Virus record (IMG/VR): IMGVR_UViG_3300031788_000131
Coordinates: 1 to 20,280 of that record
DNA: 20,280 bases
Source of the DNA: a virus
Reading direction: 5' to 3' (one strand)
In this document: positions 12,894 to 20,280 of the stretch, piece by piece
How positions within the stretch are numbered: the stretch's first letter is position 1
How the letters are laid out: each line of letters starts with the position of its first letter
Translations under genes and position numbers: made by a program
The notes under the pieces: model-generated
Databases searched by the model: none
What the model was told of the DNA's origin: nothing
What the model saw: only the letters and a program-made list of their open reading frames with translations

Positions 12894-15800
12894 GCGAAGC
12901 GGCCGCGCTGGTCGTGGTTGGGATCACCGCCATGACCGCCCAGACCCGAAGGTGCTGCGCGCGCCGATCCGTTGCGCAACGCCTGCTGCTGCGCGGCTTG
13001 ATAGGTAGCAAGCCCTGGTGACGGAGCGGACGCGGTTGGCGGGCCGCGACCGGGCTGCATGGCGGTGATCGCCGGCGCGTGACGCTGCGCCGTTGCTGCC
13101 GCCCCGCCCACGTAGCGCGATGCCGCGCGCTGGGCGGTGGGTGCGTCGTAGCCGGCGAAATACTTGCCGATATAGCTGCCGGCCTCCCCGCCGGCCCATG
13201 AGCCGAGCGCGCCGCCGACCACCGAACCGACCGGGCCGAGAAGGTCACCGCCGATGCCGCCGACCGTCTTGCCGACGAGCTTCCCCACACCCGCCCCGGC
13301 CGCCATGCCGGCGATGTTGCCGCCGAGGTTGCCGCCCAGGCGCCCCACGGTCGGCCCAGGCGCCTCCTCCGGCGCGGCGTAGGCGGGCGCGGTCTTCCCG
13401 CCTGCCGCATAGGCGGCCTGGATACCCCTGTTGGCGAGCGCGCCACCGGCGTATCCAACGCCCACCGATGCGGCGAGGCTGGTCCCCTGGATCGCCGCGT
13501 TGCGCAAGGTGAGCGCCTGTTTCGCCGAACCGACGGCAGCCGAGGCCGCTCCGGCGATGCCGCCCGGCGTCAGGAACGATCGTGCCCGAGCGATGAAGCT
13601 GCCGAGCCCGGCCCGGAAACCGGGGCTTGCGGCGGCGTCGGTCCCGAGCTGCAGCGCGGTCCCCGCCGCCTGGCCGCCGGGGATGAATTTCTCCGCCAGC
13701 TTGCCGGCGATCATCCACGCGGAATCCGCCGCGAGATTGCTGCCGAGTTCGTTGGCGACCCGGACCGGGTTGAGGAACGCCAGTGGTGGCGCGGTGCCGG
13801 CGGCAAGCTTGCGTCGCACCACCCCCAGGCCCGCATCGACCGCCCCTTCCGCACCTTCCTTGATCACCGTGCTGCCGAGGCTGCCTTGGCCGTCTTTCGC
13901 CAGCGGTTCGAACGTCTTCATCAGCGCGTCGAAATCGTCGAGCAGAACCGCCGCTTCTTTGACGCGCTCGTCGAGCACGGCGCGGGCGTTGCTCATCAGC
14001 GACCCGGCAAAGTAGTTGAGGTCGTTCGTGCGCACGGCGTCCATCGCCATGGCCCGGTTTTCGTCGCCGCCGCTGGCCATGTCGACCAGGGTCTGGTAGG
14101 CGGCCTTCGTCCCCTCGTGGACGGTGATTTCCTCGTCGGGATGCAGACCATGCACCGCCCGCGCCATGCGATCGACCATGTCGATGACAGCCGCGTGGTC
14201 GGTGGCTATATGAACGAGGTGATCGGCGTGGTCCAGGTTTCGGGCCATGAAACCGGCGCTCCGCTCCAGCGCCTCCTGCGACCAGCCGTCCGGCAGCTCC
14301 GTGGTCTCGTGGAGCGGCGGCGGTGCCCGAGACCCGCGCCGCGTTTCCTCCCAAGGCGGCGGCTCCCCCGAAGCCTCGGCACCCGTCGCCTCGGCACCCG
14401 AAGCCAGCTGCTGGTGCAAGGCCTTGACGCTGTCGGTCGACAGCTGCTTCGCCGTCGCCACGGTGGCGATCGCGCGGTGCAGGTTCTTGGCCAGCACTGG
14501 ATCCGTCGCCGCGCGGGCGGCGAATTTGGTGATCTCGGACTGCAGCGCGTCCGACACCTCCTCCTTGTCCGTCGTCGACCCGAACCGCTTGTCGTCGAAG
14601 ATGCCGCGGGCGGCTTGCTGGCCGCCGGTCTTCCAGCCGGTCAGCAGCTCATAGGTCTGACGGTTGGTGAGAATACGCCCCTGTGCCGAGTAGAGCGAAC
14701 GCAAAGCCGACGGCTTGTTGCCCATCTGGTTCAGGACGTGCTTTTTGAAACTGTTCGACAGGTTGACGTAATGCTGCTCGCCCGCGTCGTTGTCGCGATA
14801 GGAGATGTCTCCGGCCGCATCCGCCGGCGTCGATTTCAGCTTGCCGCTCGATTTCAGCTTGTTGATCGCGTCGTCGATCTGCCGCTTGTCGTGGTGGTTG
14901 AGGCCGGGCGCGTCACTGTACGAGCCGGTGCCGCCCCCGGCGTTGTTTTTGCGCTTCTGGGCCTGCTCGGCCTGGTAGCTGCGCACGCTGGACAGGCTGC
15001 CGCCAACATGCAGCGGCCTCGGCGGCTTGTTGATGTCTTCGTAGGTCTGGCCCCAGAGCACGACACGATCATTCGGGTTTTTCGGGTCGGGCACGCTGAG
15101 CGCGGTGTAACCCTGGCCGGTCACCGCATCGATCTTGTGCTCCATCTTGACCTGCTTCGGGAACTCGGCGGGTGTTCCTCCGTCCTTGGAGCCGAGGACC
15201 TTGTCGTGCGCGTAGGCCAGCGACTCCCGCCCGAAATCCAGCAGGGCAGCGGAGTTCGCCGCCCTTATGGCGATCTTGCCCGGCGAATGGACCCATTTGC
15301 CGTCTTTCTCCTGGCGCATGAACAGCTCGGCGTAGGTGTCGCGCACCGACTGGTTGATCGCATTTCCGGCTTTGGTGGCGGCGGCGACGCCACCGTCCTT
15401 GACCGCTTTTTTGGTCGGATCGCTTCCGCGCACCGCGGTGACGAACGCCTTCATCGCCGCCGCGCCGGGGGCTGCCATCAGCGCGCGGGCCGCCGAGCGT
15501 GGTGTGCGGCTGATCAGCTCGAGATCGTCGCGCAATTCGGCCGGTAGCCAGGACGGAAGACGGAACTTGCCCTCCTTGGCGTTGCCCGAGGCGTCAAACG
15601 CTTCCTGATAGGCGATGGCGGCCTTGTTGCGCGCGCCCCTCAGCTTCGTGTGTTCGGTGCGCGCATTGGTGACGAGGACGTTTGCCTCTTCGTCGGTCCG
15701 GACGATGTCGGCCGCCGTATCCTGCAGCTTCTGGATGTCGGCGTCGCTCATGTCCTTCGGCTTGAAGCCCTTCTGGATGAGCCGCAATTCGTCCAGATCG

Positions 15801-18148
15801 GCTTTGGCCGAGGTTTTTTTCTTCAGTGCCCGCTCCAGGATGGCCTGCTGCTGCGTCAGCGCCTTCTCGCTGTCGAGGAAACTCCTGGCCGCTGCCTTTG
15901 CGTCCCTTGGAATCGCGCCGGTGCGGCGCCCGAGCAGCACATGCGCGGCGAGGTCGCTGTTTTGCCGGCCGATGAGGTCGGAGACGTATTCGCTGCGTGC
16001 GATGGCGATTCGCTTGTCGACATGGAGTTCCGCGCGTCTCTTCGCATCGCTCGCCAGCTTCCGCTTCTGCGTGTTCAGCGCGTATTCCGTTGGGCGCTCC
16101 AGCGGGTCTCCGGTGATCGGCGAACGGATATCCGCGCCCGCATCCGAGAGTTTCGCGTGCAGGTCGGCGTGTTTGCCGTATTCGTCGTAAACGGCGTCGT
16201 GCGCCGCCTTCGCCTGGTCGAACGTCGCCTGCAACGGCGCCATCTCTTCCACCGACGCGCCCTTCTGATGGGCTTCCGACAGTTTTATCGAGGCTTCGGT
16301 CTTGACGCCGCGGGTCTTTTTTTGCTGCGCCTCCAGCCGGTCGAGCTTCTTCTGGCTCGCCTTCAGCGCCCGGTCATGCGCGGTGATGACCTCGTTGACC
16401 TTCGCCAGCTGGGCGCCACGGCCATTGAACAGCGACAGCGCCAGCGCGCGCTCCTTGTCGGGCAAGCCCGCGACAGCACGTTCGAAATCCGCCGGCGACA
16501 GGCGCTCGACCGCGCGCTGGACGGCGGTCTGCGTGGACGCGGGCGTGGACGAGCTCCTGCGCCGCAGGTCGCCCACGGTCTCCCAGACATCGGCCCCTTT
16601 TTCGGACGCTTTCGTGCTCGGCAGGGAGGTCGCATCGTGAGCGGCCAGCACGCCGGCGATCTTGCCGTTGATCTCGTTGCGCACCAGGGTCTGGTAATGC
16701 ACCGCGGGATCCAGCCCGTGCGCGTCGAGCGCCGCCTGGGCCGCCGTGTGTTCTTCGTCCGCCTCGTAGCGCTCCCGGACCAGCGTGGACCGTTTGGCCC
16801 ACAGGTCGCCATGCGGCGTGCCTGTCGGATACTCGGTCCGCGCCGCCCGCATGGCTGCCGCGGCCTCGTCGATCGTCTTGCGCCCAAGGGTGCGGAACGC
16901 GCCTGCATTGTGCCGGCTGAGCGCCAGCAGGGCGCCCCCGCCGGCCAGCGCGCCGCCCACCACAGCGCCGGCGATGCCGGCGCCGCGCGAGGTGAAGCGG
17001 CCTTTGGCGTCGTGGTTGGGGTTGCCCTCGTGGACACCGATCTCGCCGCCGGCAACGGCCCCGGCCGCAACCGACGCCGCCGCCCCGAGACCGCGCGCGA
17101 TGGCTTTGCGTGTCGCGACATGCCCGACCGCCGCTCCGGCGGCCCCGGCCAGGGTGGCGAACAGCGTCTTGCCGTAGCGGGAATACAGCCCGCCGGCCTT
17201 CTGCAGCGCGTCATCGTCGCGCAGCGCCGCGAGCATCGCCTGGTGGGCGGCGACGATCTCCGGCGCCTGCACCATCTTCTGGATGGTGCGGTACGAGTAG
17301 GCATCGAGGGTCCGTCCGACGAGCTGCGGGTCCACCGGACTGTCCTTGAGTTCGTTGTTGAGGACATACGCCGGAGGCAGCGCCAGGCCGGCGAGTGCCA
17401 GGCCGCGATACAGGGCCGCTGTCTTCTTCCCGGAACCCTTGCTGGCCGCCATGTCGAGGATGGCATTCACCCCGAAGCTCGCGCCGCTGGTCGACAGGCG
17501 CCCGAGACCACGTCCGAACTTCTGGCCGAATTCGCCTGACTGGCGGACCGCCGTCGACAGCTCGGCCCGGGTCAGCAGGCGCGGCGCCAGGCGGCGGGTG
17601 GCGTAATGCACCGCACTGCCGGCAGCGTCGATGGGCAACGCGAAGGCCTGGCGCCCAAGCGCGCCGAGGGCGCCCTGTGCGGCGCGTGTGACCAGCCCGT
17701 TCGGCCGGCCGCGCGCGAGGCTGGCGATCAGCGCGAGACCGGCCGCCGTCGACCCCAGCTCGCGGTAGAAGCCGTAGTTCATCTCGTTGCGCCGCTCGGG
17801 GATCACGTCGCTGGTGAGCGCGTTGTAGCCCGCGCTGCTGTCCTGCAGTGCGGCGTGCGCGCCGCCATCCGCCGGGACGTGTTCGGCGACGGCCTTTGCG
17901 CTGAATTCGCCCGCCTTTCCGCGTGGGTGCTTGCCGGCATCGAACGGCTCGGCCTTGCACAGTTTCTCCAGATGACGATCGACGGCGCCCATGGCGTGCT
18001 CGCCCGGGTTCTGGCCGCGATAGGCGCCCTGATAGACTTTCTTCAGCTCTCCGAGCCGGGTCGGCGCGGCGCCTGGCGCCTCGTTATGGGCGATGACGCG
18101 CTGGCGCAGGTCGGAGATCAGGCCCGAGGTGAAGGTGAGGCGACCCAT
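12890..18148 (-). CDS. Giant 1752-aa glycine-zipper and coiled-coil protein, candidate internal/ejected virion protein
   Basis: The largest gene here. Residues 20-66 contain RLGELKKVYQGAYRGQNPGE followed by HAMGAVDRHLEKLC, a block I have seen in phage head proteins. Glycine/alanine-rich stretches with membrane-like patterning occur at about 130-180, 325-410 and the last 250 residues (for example GGNLGGNIAGMAAGAGVG, VGSVVGGALGSWAGGEAGSY). Residues about 450-860 are long charged helices, probably coiled coil. Three short peptides recur: KHPRGKAGEF (73-82), NHDAKGRF (378-385) and NHDQRGRF at the extreme C-terminus; GNAKEGKF (855-862) may be a fourth. It starts at ATG 18148, six bases after the protease stop, with GAGGGGG upstream. 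Large glycine-zipper proteins in head clusters are often packaged and ejected with DNA; that is my inference. No catalytic motif was found. Confidence 0.7.
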   Translation of the reverse strand: MGRLTFTSGLISDLRQRVIAHNEAPGAAPTRLGELKKVYQGAYRGQNPGEHAMGAVDRHLEKLCKAEPFDAGKHPRGKAGEFSAKAVAEHVPADGGAHAALQDSSAGYNALTSDVIPERRNEMNYGFYRELGSTAAGLALIASLARGRPNGLVTRAAQGALGALGRQAFALPIDAAGSAVHYATRRLAPRLLTRAELSTAVRQSGEFGQKFGRGLGRLSTSGASFGVNAILDMAASKGSGKKTAALYRGLALAGLALPPAYVLNNELKDSPVDPQLVGRTLDAYSYRTIQKMVQAPEIVAAHQAMLAALRDDDALQKAGGLYSRYGKTLFATLAGAAGAAVGHVATRKAIARGLGAAASVAAGAVAGGEIGVHEGNPNHDAKGRFTSRGAGIAGAVVGGALAGGGALLALSRHNAGAFRTLGRKTIDEAAAAMRAARTEYPTGTPHGDLWAKRSTLVRERYEADEEHTAAQAALDAHGLDPAVHYQTLVRNEINGKIAGVLAAHDATSLPSTKASEKGADVWETVGDLRRRSSSTPASTQTAVQRAVERLSPADFERAVAGLPDKERALALSLFNGRGAQLAKVNEVITAHDRALKASQKKLDRLEAQQKKTRGVKTEASIKLSEAHQKGASVEEMAPLQATFDQAKAAHDAVYDEYGKHADLHAKLSDAGADIRSPITGDPLERPTEYALNTQKRKLASDAKRRAELHVDKRIAIARSEYVSDLIGRQNSDLAAHVLLGRRTGAIPRDAKAAARSFLDSEKALTQQQAILERALKKKTSAKADLDELRLIQKGFKPKDMSDADIQKLQDTAADIVRTDEEANVLVTNARTEHTKLRGARNKAAIAYQEAFDASGNAKEGKFRLPSWLPAELRDDLELISRTPRSAARALMAAPGAAAMKAFVTAVRGSDPTKKAVKDGGVAAATKAGNAINQSVRDTYAELFMRQEKDGKWVHSPGKIAIRAANSAALLDFGRESLAYAHDKVLGSKDGGTPAEFPKQVKMEHKIDAVTGQGYTALSVPDPKNPNDRVVLWGQTYEDINKPPRPLHVGGSLSSVRSYQAEQAQKRKNNAGGGTGSYSDAPGLNHHDKRQIDDAINKLKSSGKLKSTPADAAGDISYRDNDAGEQHYVNLSNSFKKHVLNQMGNKPSALRSLYSAQGRILTNRQTYELLTGWKTGGQQAARGIFDDKRFGSTTDKEEVSDALQSEITKFAARAATDPVLAKNLHRAIATVATAKQLSTDSVKALHQQLASGAEATGAEASGEPPPWEETRRGSRAPPPLHETTELPDGWSQEALERSAGFMARNLDHADHLVHIATDHAAVIDMVDRMARAVHGLHPDEEITVHEGTKAAYQTLVDMASGGDENRAMAMDAVRTNDLNYFAGSLMSNARAVLDERVKEAAVLLDDFDALMKTFEPLAKDGQGSLGSTVIKEGAEGAVDAGLGVVRRKLAAGTAPPLAFLNPVRVANELGSNLAADSAWMIAGKLAEKFIPGGQAAGTALQLGTDAAASPGFRAGLGSFIARARSFLTPGGIAGAASAAVGSAKQALTLRNAAIQGTSLAASVGVGYAGGALANRGIQAAYAAGGKTAPAYAAPEEAPGPTVGRLGGNLGGNIAGMAAGAGVGKLVGKTVGGIGGDLLGPVGSVVGGALGSWAGGEAGSYIGKYFAGYDAPTAQRAASRYVGGAAATAQRHAPAITAMQPGRGPPTASAPSPGLATYQAAQQQALRNGSARAAPSGLGGHGGDPNHDQRGRFA

Positions 18149-18154
18149 CTGCTG

Positions 18155-19888
18155 TCAGTCCCCCTCGGCCAGCAGATCGCGGCGCGCGCGAGAGCCGAGC
18201 TCATCGAGCCCGCCCGCGGATTTCCCCATGGCGTCATGCACGCGCTTGAGCCTGAAGGCGACGGCGGCAGCGGTGGCGCCGGCTCGCGTGGCCTGCTTGA
18301 GCGAGGTGGGACGGACGGTGACCTTCCGGTTGAGACGGTGGTACTGCTCGAGCTTGCCGGCCCGCTTGGCGCGCCGGACGCGCATGTAGCGGTCCGCGAG
18401 CGCACCCACGGCAGCGCCGGCGAAGGTGCCGGCCGCACCCAGGGCGAACGCGCCCCCGACAGGCGCGTGTCTTCCGGCGTACCGCCCCAGAAAGGCAGGA
18501 AAGTGACTGTCTGAACCGGCGGCCTGCGACCAGGCGCGACCGGCTTTCTCGCCGAGATGGCCGAGCTTGTTGGCGTATTTCGCGCCGAGCGCGAAGCCGC
18601 CGATTGCCCCGGCCGCGCCACCGACAAAGCGTGCCGCGCGCTCCACGGTCTTGCCGGCGAATTTGCCGTCGTGCTCGCGCGGGTGCTTGGTGTTGTCGTA
18701 GGCCTTGCAGAGCTCGCCGAATGTCATCGGCGCGTCGGCTGACTTGCTGAAATGGCGGACCGCAGCGAGCCCGGTGGCGAGACTAATGCCACCCGCCGCC
18801 AGCTCCCCACCCAGCTTGACGTGTTCGCGGGTGATCGGGTGTACGCCGACGTTTCTGCGTATCCAGTCTTCCTGCTCGTGATCGCCGGCCTGCTTGGCGC
18901 GTCGCATACGCAGATAGCGATCGGTCAACGCACCCAGGGTGGCGCCGGCCACGTAGCCACCGGCACCCAAAGCGAACGCCCCAACATGCGCTCCCTGACC
19001 CGCGCCAAGTCTGATTACACGCGCCGCGGCCCTCTCCCCAGCCCGAAGGCCGAATTCTCTGCCGACCGCTTCCCGAACAGCGCCCCCGATCCTGGCAGCG
19101 GCGCGGCCGCCGTAGTGGCTGCCCAGAACATGCCCCGCGACCCCGCCGGCCGCGATGCCGCCATAGGCCCCGGCACTCTGCACCGTGTTGGAGGAAAACC
19201 TGCCGTCGGTCTCGCGCGGATGCCGGGTTTCCTCGTAGGCCTTGACGAGACGCTCGCCGAACGTCATCGGCGGCGCGAGCGGGATCGGGCGCGTTTCCCA
19301 GGCCCGGGCGAAACTCTTCGGGCGCGACTTCCACAGCTGACCGAAGGAATGCACCACGCCGACCAAAGGCAGCAGCTCGACCAGGCCGTCCGCCTTCACC
19401 AGCTCGGCGAAGCGGGCCGTCGGGATGCAGGGATTGTCCACCAGGGACATCTCGCGGACGATCGGGGTGTAGCGCGTGTGCCCGGTGGCGGGGTCGCTCC
19501 ACTTCTTGGCGTAGCCGCCCCCAACACTGAAGCCGGTATAACACCCGGCAAGGCATTTTTTCCATTCGTTATCGTCAGCGATATACGCACCAAGTTTTAC
19601 GAGCTGCTTGTCGTCGTCAAAGTCTATTTCAGGAATGGTTCCGGCGACGGTCTTCGTGTGCATGACACGCAGGTTGCCTTTGGAGAGGCCGTTGCTGCGC
19701 TCGAAGCAGTCGTTGGACCACGCCTCGAACGCGGGGCGCGCGGTCGGGTAGTCCATGATCTCCTTTGACTTGTCGACGATGTCGCCCTGCGCGCCGATGC
19801 CGTAGATCATCCGCTTTTCGACGTCGATCTTGGTCAGCGGGATGACGAAGCCGAGCTCGGCCGCACCGCCCGGCGTGTAGATGGTCAC
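18155..19888 (-). CDS. XkdF-like phage prohead serine protease with duplicated glycine-rich C-terminal module
   Basis: A 577-aa protein from GTG 19888 (overlapping the previous TGA as GTGA; AAGGGG nine bases upstream). Residues 13-170 match the XkdF-type prohead protease family: IVDKSKEIMDYPTARPAFEAW, NLRVMHTKTVAGTI with candidate catalytic His77, CYTGFSVGGGY with candidate nucleophile Ser121, and EMSLVDNPC. Such proteases mature the head by cutting scaffold and capsid. Residues 207-351 and 387-527 are a duplication: each begins PMTFGE followed by L-x-KAY and an HPRE-x-DG(R/K)F block, and ends with a glycine-rich segment (GAFALGA) and a basic D-R-Y-(L/M)-R helix. Fusion of a protease with membrane-like glycine-rich modules is unusual. 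The longer frame to 20206 is arginine-rich and out of frame with the better-coding upstream ORF, so I reject that start. A patch of AT-rich codons covers the active-site segment. Confidence 0.75.
   Translation of the reverse strand: MTIYTPGGAAELGFVIPLTKIDVEKRMIYGIGAQGDIVDKSKEIMDYPTARPAFEAWSNDCFERSNGLSKGNLRVMHTKTVAGTIPEIDFDDDKQLVKLGAYIADDNEWKKCLAGCYTGFSVGGGYAKKWSDPATGHTRYTPIVREMSLVDNPCIPTARFAELVKADGLVELLPLVGVVHSFGQLWKSRPKSFARAWETRPIPLAPPMTFGERLVKAYEETRHPRETDGRFSSNTVQSAGAYGGIAAGGVAGHVLGSHYGGRAAARIGGAVREAVGREFGLRAGERAAARVIRLGAGQGAHVGAFALGAGGYVAGATLGALTDRYLRMRRAKQAGDHEQEDWIRRNVGVHPITREHVKLGGELAAGGISLATGLAAVRHFSKSADAPMTFGELCKAYDNTKHPREHDGKFAGKTVERAARFVGGAAGAIGGFALGAKYANKLGHLGEKAGRAWSQAAGSDSHFPAFLGRYAGRHAPVGGAFALGAAGTFAGAAVGALADRYMRVRRAKRAGKLEQYHRLNRKVTVRPTSLKQATRAGATAAAVAFRLKRVHDAMGKSAGGLDELGSRARRDLLAEGD
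18308..18730 (-). repeat. C-terminal module, copy 2 (in protease gene)
   Basis: Encodes residues about 387-527, paralogous to 18836-19270. Matching blocks are PMTFGELCKAYDNTKHPRE, then GAFALGAAGTFAGAAVGALA and DRYMRVRRAKRAG. The period is about 180 residues. Confidence 0.8.
18836..19270 (-). repeat. C-terminal module, copy 1 (in protease gene)
   Basis: Encodes residues about 207-351. Blocks are PMTFGERLVKAYEETRHPRE, GAFALGAGGYVAGATLGALT and DRYLRMRRAKQAG. Similarity to copy 2 is clear at protein level and partial at DNA level, so this is an older duplication than the 75-base fibre repeat. Confidence 0.8.
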
Positions 19889-20082
19889 GCCGTCCGCCCC
19901 TTCGCGTGCGCCCAGCGGGCCTTCGCGGCGGCGACGCGTTCCGCCCGCTGCCTGGCGGAGAGCGCCCTGTGCTGGGAGAGTTTGTCGTGCGCAGCGGCGA
20001 CCTGTTTGCGATAGCGGTCGGCCCCGATGACCGCACCGGCCGCGGCTGCGACCGGAATGACGTGGTGATGGAGGGCCGCCAC
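19885..20082 (-). CDS. Small basic protein upstream of the protease, start uncertain
   Basis: From GTG 20082 the frame gives 65 residues: HHHVIPVAAAAGAVIGADRY, a short alanine-rich hydrophobic stretch, then basic helical residues with ARQRAERVAAAKARWAHAKG. Its TGA overlaps the protease GTG (GTGA). The same frame stays open up to an in-frame TGA at 20280-20278, and that upstream stretch (with KQRAHRWKRSGGPKIGFDP) uses GC-ending codons like real genes, yet contains no ATG, GTG or TTG before 20082. The gene may therefore be longer, with an unusual start, a frameshift, or a link to a gene beyond the window. It could be a small membrane-linked head protein or the tail of a larger protein. No family is recognised. 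Confidence 0.45.
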   Translation of the reverse strand: MAALHHHVIPVAAAAGAVIGADRYRKQVAAAHDKLSQHRALSARQRAERVAAAKARWAHAKGRTA

Positions 20083-20280
20083 TGCCTTCTGCTCCCAGCC
20101 GCGGGGCTTGCCGCGGGGCTGGGCCCCCCGGGCGCCCCCGTAGCCGGATGTGAACGTCGGATCGGCAGGATCGAACCCGATCTTCGGACCACCGCTGCGT
20201 TTCCAACGGTGCGCGCGCTGCTTGTTCGTCTCTCCCGCCGGGATCGCCGGCCCGTCCGGCTCATCGTCCCACTGATCTCA

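Noticed and set aside
13479-13488. A CTGGTCCCCT sequence resembling the intergenic motif
   Set aside because: It lies in coding sequence of the giant gene and lacks the TTGG start of the motif, so I treat it as chance.
19629-20264. 211-aa minus-strand ORF with an ATG near the window edge
   Set aside because: Arg/Ser/Pro-rich shadow that overlaps the protease N-terminus and the better coding frame.

Overview
The window is a GC-rich stretch (roughly two thirds G+C by eye) carrying the head and tail genes of a tailed double-stranded DNA phage or prophage. Every protein gene I accept is on the minus strand, so the transcript reads from position 20280 down to 1. Gene content (XkdF-type prohead protease, HK97-fold-like capsid, connector, head-closure, HK97-gp10-like and tail-terminator genes, tube proteins, no sheath seen) fits a long, non-contractile-tailed virus. 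The codon use, GC level and a GcrA-like small protein suggest an alphaproteobacterial host, perhaps of the Acetobacteraceae/Rhodospirillales kind. No integrase, attachment site or host gene is visible, so phage and prophage cannot be told apart.

Head-assembly block (20280 to 11370): a short open frame at the edge, a 577-aa XkdF-like protease with a duplicated glycine-rich tail, a 1752-aa protein with glycine-rich membrane-like segments and long helices (candidate internal or ejected virion protein), and an acidic scaffold-like protein. These genes are linked by 1-4 base overlaps or gaps of a few bases. Protease, giant protein, scaffold-like protein and capsid protein share short L-x-K-A peptides, and the first two also share HPR/NHD...GRF peptides. 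This suggests common processing or targeting.

Cargo interval (11365 to 10402): a small secreted proline-rich protein, a small helix-turn-helix (GcrA-like) protein, then a 350-base non-coding gap holding an initiator-type tRNA(CAT) on the opposite strand, hairpins and palindromes. This looks like a moron-type insertion between scaffold and capsid genes.

Capsid and neck block (10401 to 6402): major capsid protein with an inserted domain, a gap with hairpins and a short tandem repeat, a small conserved-looking protein, then head-tail connector, head closure, HK97-gp10-like and tail terminator genes, mostly joined by four-base ATGA overlaps.

Tail block (6405 to 1): a tail tube protein, a 1202-aa repeat-built fibre that begins with a Sec signal peptide, a second tube protein paralogous to the first, and the start of a further tail gene that runs off the window.

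The most unusual points are the paired tube paralogues around an apparently exported fibre; a GGGGACCAA-type motif found on the coding strand in each sizeable gap (and inside one doubtful N-terminal extension) about 45-70 bases before four structural-gene starts; the antisense initiator-like tRNA with C at position 33; the shared L-x-K-A and GRF peptides; and patches of rare, AT-rich codons inside the capsid and protease genes.
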